A DNA stretch of 9,950 nucleotides, from the NCBI GenBank assembly GCA_005777515.1, contig SXMA01000015.1, forward strand, positions 1 through 9,950, given 5' to 3'. Of this stretch, positions 6,149 to 9,950 are shown piece by piece. The translations under genes and the position numbers were made by a program. The notes below the pieces were generated by a model. It worked only from the letters and a program-made list of their open reading frames with translations, searched no databases and was not told where the DNA came from. The DNA is from Actinomycetota bacterium (GTDB lineage Bacteria; Actinomycetota; Actinomycetes; Nanopelagicales; Nanopelagicaceae). Numbering within the stretch: position 1 is the first letter of the stretch; every line of letters begins with the position of its first letter.

Positions 6149-7038
6149 TTTTCTTCACCTTTGCTACGCATAACAAATATCGCACACCCTGCCAATAAAA
6201 GAATCAATCCTGGAACAGTTCCAAGTGGAGGTAATTGATCCAGCCACCAAAAGGCAAGAAGAGCGCCAACTGGAACTTCAAAGAAAACAATTAAGGAAAC
6301 AATTGCTGGCGATACTCTCTTGAGCGAGAAATTAAACATCGTGTGGCCAAGAATCTGTGCTCCTAAAATTAGTGCAAGTAAAAGCCACCATTGCTTGGCT
6401 TCAAAACCAATTAGCTTTACTCCACTAATTAGAGCAATCGGAAGTGCTGTTAGCGAACAAGTTAAGTAACATAAGGTGGTATACGTCGAAGTTGCAAGTG
6501 TTTGTTGCGCTTTTGAGCCCAATAAAACATAGAGCGCAGCAAGAGCGGCACAGATAATTGCCGCTATATCTCCAATGAAAGCTCTAGTTGAAATCTGAAA
6601 ATCAACTCCAGTGATAATTAAAACCCCAATGAAGCTAATAATCATTCCGATCCAAGCTCGCTTTGGAATATGGCCGCCAAGTCTCTTCACAAAGTAAGCA
6701 GCAAAAATTGGTTGAAGAGCGGTAAGGGCGGTTCCTGCGGCCACAGAGGTATATCTCATTGCTATAAAGAATCCAATAAAGTGAAGAGCTAGAACAAATC
6801 CTGCTGCCATTGACCAGACAAGACCTCGACGATTTTCACTCTTTAACCACTGACCATTCCTCAAAGCAAAGGGCGCCATGATGAGGGCTCCACCAAGGTT
6901 TCGCCAGAAAATTAAAGTGATGATTGGCATCGCGCTCAAGGCAATTACTGGACCTGAAGTTCCAATTCCAATTACCCCAAGCAGTAAAAGTGGAATGTCA
7001 CGGCCACTTGGCATCTGAGTGTGGTTTTGGTTTTGCAC
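6142..7038 (-). CDS. EamA-type transporter, drug/metabolite transporter (DMT) superfamily
   Basis: A 298-residue inner-membrane protein with about ten membrane helices in two repeated halves, the usual EamA architecture and size. The first half begins DIPLLLLGVIGIGTSGPVI and includes the conserved FWRNLGGALIMAPFAL. GTALTALQPIFAAYF, at the end of the first repeat, has the typical Gly/Pro pattern. The second half ends with SPAIVSLIVFFEVPVGALLAFWWLDQLPPLGTVPGLILLLAGC, mirroring it. Relatives export amino acids or other metabolites; the substrate is not predictable here. The longest reading uses a GTG start at 7038, 5 bp after the mrp stop. An ATG at 7014 is an alternative that removes only eight polar residues. 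Neither has a clear ribosome binding site. It ends 10 bp before PHP, within the same chain. Confidence 0.87.
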   Translation of the reverse strand: MQNQNHTQMPSGRDIPLLLLGVIGIGTSGPVIALSAMPIITLIFWRNLGGALIMAPFALRNGQWLKSENRRGLVWSMAAGFVLALHFIGFFIAMRYTSVAAGTALTALQPIFAAYFVKRLGGHIPKRAWIGMIISFIGVLIITGVDFQISTRAFIGDIAAIICAALAALYVLLGSKAQQTLATSTYTTLCYLTCSLTALPIALISGVKLIGFEAKQWWLLLALILGAQILGHTMFNFSLKRVSPAIVSLIVFFEVPVGALLAFWWLDQLPPLGTVPGLILLLAGCAIFVMRSKGEEKG

Positions 7039-7043
7039 GGCAG

Positions 7044-8180
7044 TTATGTAGAGACCCCTAGCGGAACGCCAAGTAAGGACTTCTTTCGCTTTGTTAGTTG
7101 ATCAATAATTGCAAAAAAGCCTTTAGCTGCATCTGATTCTGGATCCCTAAAAACTATTGGTAATCCTTCATCTCCACCTTCACGTAGCTTGATATCAAAA
7201 GAAATTTGAGCAAGTAGCGGAACATCTACTCCCACGAGTTGGCTTAGTCTCTTTGCAGTTTCCTGCCCTCCACCTTGCCCAAAGAGTGCAACCTGAGCTC
7301 CACTTACCGGATCGATATATGCAGACATGTTCTCAATTACTCCTATGACATGTTGTTTTAGTTGATGAGCAATTCGCCCTGCTCGCTCAGCTACTTCAGC
7401 AGCTGCAATCTGCGGAGTTGTCACCACAATAATTTCTGATGCTGGAATCAGCTGTCCAAGAGAAATTGCAATATCTCCAGTCCCTGGAGGCAGATCAAGT
7501 AGCAAGAAATCTAAATCTCCCCAATAGGCATCACTTAAAAGCTGTTCTAAAACTCTATGGAGCAGTGGGCCGCGATAAGCAACTGGATCTGCGCGATCTG
7601 GCTTGAACATCTCAATTGAAACTACCTTGATTCCATTGGTTTCAACGGGAATAAATGTTTGATCAATAGCTGTTGGCCTCTGCCCTTCAATACCCAAAAG
7701 TCTTGGAATTGAGTGCCCATAGACATCGGCATCTAGAACTCCTACTTTAAAGCCGCGCTTACTAAGCGCTGCTGCAAGATTTACGGTTACTGATGACTTT
7801 CCTACACCGCCCTTACCAGATGAGATGGCCCAGACTCTGGTTAAGGAATCAGGTTGAGCAAATGGAATGAACTTCTCCCGCCCGCCACGGAGTAGTTTTT
7901 TTACACTATCTCTCTGGGCCTCGTTCATTACTCCAAATTCAAGTTCAACCTTTTCAACTCCAGCAACTTTAGTAACCGCGCTACTAACATCACTTTTTAA
8001 TTTATCTCGCATAGGACAACCTGAGATAGTTAGCAATATCTTGATTTTTGCTAGCCCACTATCAAAATCAACGCTTTCAACCATTCCTAGATCTGGAAGG
8101 GGTCTATGAAGCTCAGGGTCAGAGACAGTTGCAAGCGCGCCGTGAATCTGACTTATGACTTCATCTCTTGAAAAGCTCAT
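7044..8180 (-). CDS. mrp: Mrp/NBP35 (ApbC) family Fe-S cluster carrier ATPase
   Basis: A 378-residue two-domain cytoplasmic protein that delivers Fe-S clusters to apo-proteins in the family's best-studied members. Residues 1-85 form a MIP18/DUF59 domain, with DPEL..PLPDLGMV and the SGCPM cysteine (Cys55). Residues 115-360 form the P-loop domain, with an intact deviant Walker A, SGKGGVGKSS (121-130), DADVYGHSIPRLLG, and the Mrp signature LDLPPGTGDI. The CPxC pair near ENMS in E. coli-type Mrp, which bridges the cluster, is absent: the segment reads ENMSAYIDPVSGAQVALFG. M. tuberculosis Mrp (Rv1229c) also lacks it (from memory), so this appears to be an actinobacterial trait and not decay. The start overlaps the tatB stop as ATGA, matching the tatB-mrp linkage known in Actinobacteria. 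Confidence 0.94.
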   Translation of the reverse strand: MSFSRDEVISQIHGALATVSDPELHRPLPDLGMVESVDFDSGLAKIKILLTISGCPMRDKLKSDVSSAVTKVAGVEKVELEFGVMNEAQRDSVKKLLRGGREKFIPFAQPDSLTRVWAISSGKGGVGKSSVTVNLAAALSKRGFKVGVLDADVYGHSIPRLLGIEGQRPTAIDQTFIPVETNGIKVVSIEMFKPDRADPVAYRGPLLHRVLEQLLSDAYWGDLDFLLLDLPPGTGDIAISLGQLIPASEIIVVTTPQIAAAEVAERAGRIAHQLKQHVIGVIENMSAYIDPVSGAQVALFGQGGGQETAKRLSQLVGVDVPLLAQISFDIKLREGGDEGLPIVFRDPESDAAKGFFAIIDQLTKRKKSLLGVPLGVST

Positions 8181-8515
8181 AGCAGGTCTGGATCTATTTT
8201 GGCAGCCTCATCAATAACTTTTTTACTTGCTTTAGCCTGACTCTTAAGATCATGTGCAAGTGGCTTAACATCATCTAGAGCATTTCCTAATACTTTTTGG
8301 GCTAATTTCTTAGGTGTTAGGTCCGTAACTTGAAGATCTTCGAATCCCGGTCCTAGGTTTTCTTTTAATTCACGCGAAGCATAAGTTGTGAAGTTACGAA
8401 CCTTATGAATAAATCTGGCAAAATCTTTTGCTGCCTCAGGCAATTTATCTGGGCCAACTAGAAATAAGCCTAGGATTACTAAACCTAGAAACTCGCCCAT
8501 TCCAATGCCGAACAT
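8177..8515 (-). CDS. tatB: TatB, Sec-independent (twin-arginine) translocase subunit
   Basis: A 112-residue membrane-anchored component of the Tat system, which exports folded proteins carrying twin-arginine signal peptides. It forms the receptor complex with TatC. The N-terminus MFGIGMGEFLGLVILGLFLVG is the single membrane helix, including the conserved Glu8. It is followed by the GPDKLPEAA hinge and an amphipathic helix (about 25-55), then a polar Lys/Asp-rich tail. The longer charged C-terminus, the Glu in the helix and linkage to mrp favour TatB over TatA. No tatA or tatC is in the window. It starts 20 bp after the O-methyltransferase stop with its own TAGGATAGG element, so it may head the downstream minus-strand transcript, and overlaps mrp by 4 bp. 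Confidence 0.9.
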   Translation of the reverse strand: MFGIGMGEFLGLVILGLFLVGPDKLPEAAKDFARFIHKVRNFTTYASRELKENLGPGFEDLQVTDLTPKKLAQKVLGNALDDVKPLAHDLKSQAKASKKVIDEAAKIDPDLL

Positions 8516-8527
8516 GCACCTATCCTA
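8516..8527 (-). promoter_or_regulatory. TAGGATAGG element before tatB (leaderless -10 or RBS)
   Basis: On the minus strand, TAGGAT (8527-8522) lies six bases before the tatB ATG, followed by AGGTGC. The arrangement is the same as before DUF3107 (TAGGAT-AGGCCT-ATG). It could be a TANNNT -10 box for a leaderless tatB-mrp transcript or a weak ribosome binding site. A possible poor -35, TTGCGA, lies 19 bp further upstream inside the O-methyltransferase gene. It is the best candidate for an internal promoter in the minus-strand chain. Confidence 0.45.
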
Positions 8528-8535
8528 TTCTTTAA

Positions 8536-9204
8536 TCAAATCTTCGTCGCAACCATTACGCCATCGCCAACTGGCAGCAACATTGGAAGCCAGAGGGTTG
8601 CCGAGTCCTTAATCACCTTAATAACTTCTCGATAGGCCACGCTATCTTCATCTCGCTGTGTTGGATCAGCAACCTTTCCAGAGAGAAGTGCTCTATCAAT
8701 GACTAAAACTCCACCTGGGCGAAGTGAGCGGTGTGCATTCTCAATTCCATCAAGCAAGTCTCCGCTCTTTCTCATAATAAATATGTCATAGAGGCTATCG
8801 GCGAGCTTTCCTACAATCTCACGAGAGTTTCCAGTAATTAAGCGATATCGAGATGAATTAATCCCCGCCTCATCAAAAGCTTGCTTTGCTAATTTAGCAT
8901 TTTCAACTTCGTCATCAATTGATGTCAGTAGTCCCTTCGGACTCAGCGCTTGGAAAATCCATAAACCACTAACTCCAGCCCCAGTTCCAATTTCAACTAT
9001 TGAGCTAGCTCCTATCAAATGAGTGAGATAGCGAAGCAGCGATCCAACTGCTGGAGTGGCATCGTAGGTGCCAATTTCTTGCCCTCGAGCTCTAGCTTTT
9101 TGAATTATCTCTGTCTCTGGTATAAAAGTATTTGAAAATGCGCGCATATCTCCGCGTTCGGGGAATAACTTCTCCGTAAATCCTTTTTCTCCAATGCCTG
9201 ACAT
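8536..9204 (-). CDS. SAM-dependent O-methyltransferase, Rv1220c-like, with altered metal motif
   Basis: A 222-residue class I methyltransferase related to the actinobacterial O-methyltransferase found beside sigE in mycobacteria (Rv1220c). AdoMet-binding motif I is intact: SIVEIGTGAGVSGLWIFQAL, followed by LLTSIDDE. SLRPGGVLVIDRALLSGKV and the terminal LLPVGDGVMVATKI match the family well. The methyl acceptor is unknown. Where relatives have YDLVFIDAD, this protein reads YDIFIMRKSGD, so the Asp that normally helps bind the divalent metal is missing. The frame is open to ATG 9222, but ATG 9204 overlaps the pepA stop by one base (TGATG), the usual coupling arrangement, and is preferred. ATG 9147 (MRAFSNTF) is a shorter option with a GGAG too close to it. 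It is followed by tatB after 20 bp. Confidence 0.85.
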   Translation of the reverse strand: MSGIGEKGFTEKLFPERGDMRAFSNTFIPETEIIQKARARGQEIGTYDATPAVGSLLRYLTHLIGASSIVEIGTGAGVSGLWIFQALSPKGLLTSIDDEVENAKLAKQAFDEAGINSSRYRLITGNSREIVGKLADSLYDIFIMRKSGDLLDGIENAHRSLRPGGVLVIDRALLSGKVADPTQRDEDSVAYREVIKVIKDSATLWLPMLLPVGDGVMVATKI

Positions 9205-9950
9205 CACAGCGTAGCTAACCACTGGGTCAAGAGGCGAACTCCATATCCTGTTCCACCTTTAACATTTTCTCCTGCATCAAATTCAGATCTGGCAGGGCCA
9301 GCAATATCAAGATGAACCCACCTGCGCTTGCCAACAAAATTTTCTAAAAACAGCGCCGCAGTAACTGAGCCACCTTGAAACTTAAACTTATCAGCGGTGT
9401 GATTAAAGTCTGCAATATTGCTCTCTAGAGCTATTGAATAATCATCAACTAATGGCATATGCCAGATTTGATCTCCAGTGTAATCGCCAATATCGGCAAG
9501 CTTTCTGGCAAGTTTATTATCTCTGGTATACATCGCTCCGTAATAGCGGCTCAGTCCAAGGGTGGCAGCTCCGGTTAGAGTTGCAACATCGATTAAATAA
9601 TCTGGATCAAGATTCTTATCAGCATAAGCAAGGCCATCTGCTAGAACTAATCTTCCTTCAGCATCAGTGTTAATTACCTCAACTGTGGTTCCACCATAAT
9701 GAGTAATCACATCAGATGGACGAGTTGATGTGCCGGAAAGCGAGTTCTCAGCAAGCATTAGTAGCGCTGTGATTCGAACATTTAACTTTAATTCTGCCGC
9801 TGCAATTGTTGCCATTAGTACGCAAGCTGCGCCAGCCATATCACTCTTCATTGCAGTCATTAAGTCATAGGGGCGCTTGAGAGAAACTCCTCCAGTATCA
9901 AAGGTAATTCCCTTGCCAACTAAGACCACATGTGGCGCTCTCTTTGATCC
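9204..9950 (-). CDS. pepA: Leucyl aminopeptidase (M17 family), C-terminal catalytic part; 5' end outside window
   Basis: A partial gene running off the right edge; 248 codons are visible, from Gly at 9950 to the TGA at 9206-9204. The enzyme is a cytosolic, usually hexameric, two-metal peptidase removing N-terminal residues during peptide turnover. The catalytic domain is plain: VGKGITFDTGG supplies the metal-binding Lys and Asp, MKSDMAGAA another Asp, and the M17 signature NTDAEGRLVLADGL gives Asp, Glu and the catalytic Arg. Later motifs DVATLTGAA and WVHLDIAGPA are also typical. All expected active-site residues in this part are present. The first visible codons (GSKRAPHVVLVGKG) continue without a start, so the N-terminal domain lies upstream. 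It is coupled to the O-methyltransferase through TGATG, an unusual partner that may reflect genome compaction only. Confidence 0.95.
   Translation of the reverse strand, partial: GSKRAPHVVLVGKGITFDTGGVSLKRPYDLMTAMKSDMAGAACVLMATIAAAELKLNVRITALLMLAENSLSGTSTRPSDVITHYGGTTVEVINTDAEGRLVLADGLAYADKNLDPDYLIDVATLTGAATLGLSRYYGAMYTRDNKLARKLADIGDYTGDQIWHMPLVDDYSIALESNIADFNHTADKFKFQGGSVTAALFLENFVGKRRWVHLDIAGPARSEFDAGENVKGGTGYGVRLLTQWLATL

Noticed and set aside
6132..6185. N-terminal extension of the PHP protein to 6185.
   Set aside because: It lies within the EamA coding region and precedes the first metal-binding strand; ATG 6131 starts exactly at the domain.
7210..7330. Missing CPxC cysteines in Mrp as a sign of gene decay.
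   Set aside because: Mycobacterial Mrp also lacks them as I recall, and all ATPase motifs are intact, so this looks like the normal actinobacterial form.
1..9950. Search for CRISPR arrays, insertion sequences, phage genes, toxin-antitoxin or restriction systems, tRNA, rRNA or riboswitches.
   Set aside because: No spaced direct repeats, transposase or integrase motifs, tRNA-like folds or conserved leader structures were seen; there is no gene-free stretch longer than about 60 bp.

Overview
The window looks like a chromosomal core region of a small, streamlined, low-GC actinobacterium, most likely of the freshwater acI / Nanopelagicales type (Candidatus Planktophila or Nanopelagicus relatives). 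The reasons are: a mycothiol gene (mshB), which is a hallmark of Actinobacteria; several families and neighbourhoods typical of Actinobacteria (TetR next to DUF3107; an Rv1220c-like O-methyltransferase next to tatB and an mrp gene of mycobacterial type); AT-leaning base composition, unlike most actinobacteria; and extreme packing, with no intergenic gap above about 60 bp and many ATGA/GTGA stop-start overlaps. The genus is inferred, not proven. There is no sign of phage, insertion sequence, CRISPR or RNA genes.

Layout. The left edge holds the C-terminal two thirds of a CysS-family cysteine ligase on the + strand. It converges with a two-gene minus-strand unit, mshB followed by a small membrane protein (DUF6113-like). 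mshB is divergent from a TetR regulator across a 56-bp gap that contains inverted repeats. TetR is followed on the + strand by a DUF3107 protein. From about 3.17 kb to the right edge everything is on the minus strand. Read in the direction of transcription it runs: pepA (5' end missing), O-methyltransferase, tatB, mrp, an EamA-type exporter, a PHP-domain phosphoesterase, marC, an MpaB-like (DUF2236) oxygenase and a ParA/MinD-like ATPase.

How the genes fit together. mshB makes GlcN-Ins for mycothiol, and a cysteine-activating enzyme lies beside it. tatB and mrp serve twin-arginine export and Fe-S cluster delivery. The rest of the minus-strand chain joins housekeeping enzymes and membrane proteins that seem linked more by genome compaction than by one pathway.

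Main points for a second look: (i) an octamer, TTAGCGCY, occurs eight times on the + strand and only once on the - strand (as part of a palindrome), irrespective of gene direction, which looks like a polar chromosome motif; (ii) the ParA-like ATPase lacks the signature lysine of the deviant Walker A motif; (iii) the O-methyltransferase has lost the usual metal-binding Asp motif; (iv) tatB and the DUF3107 gene share a TAGGATAGG element at the same distance from ATG; (v) the sigE-rseA-htrA genes found between the O-methyltransferase and tatB in mycobacteria are absent. I did not find a convincing new defence or mobile system here.
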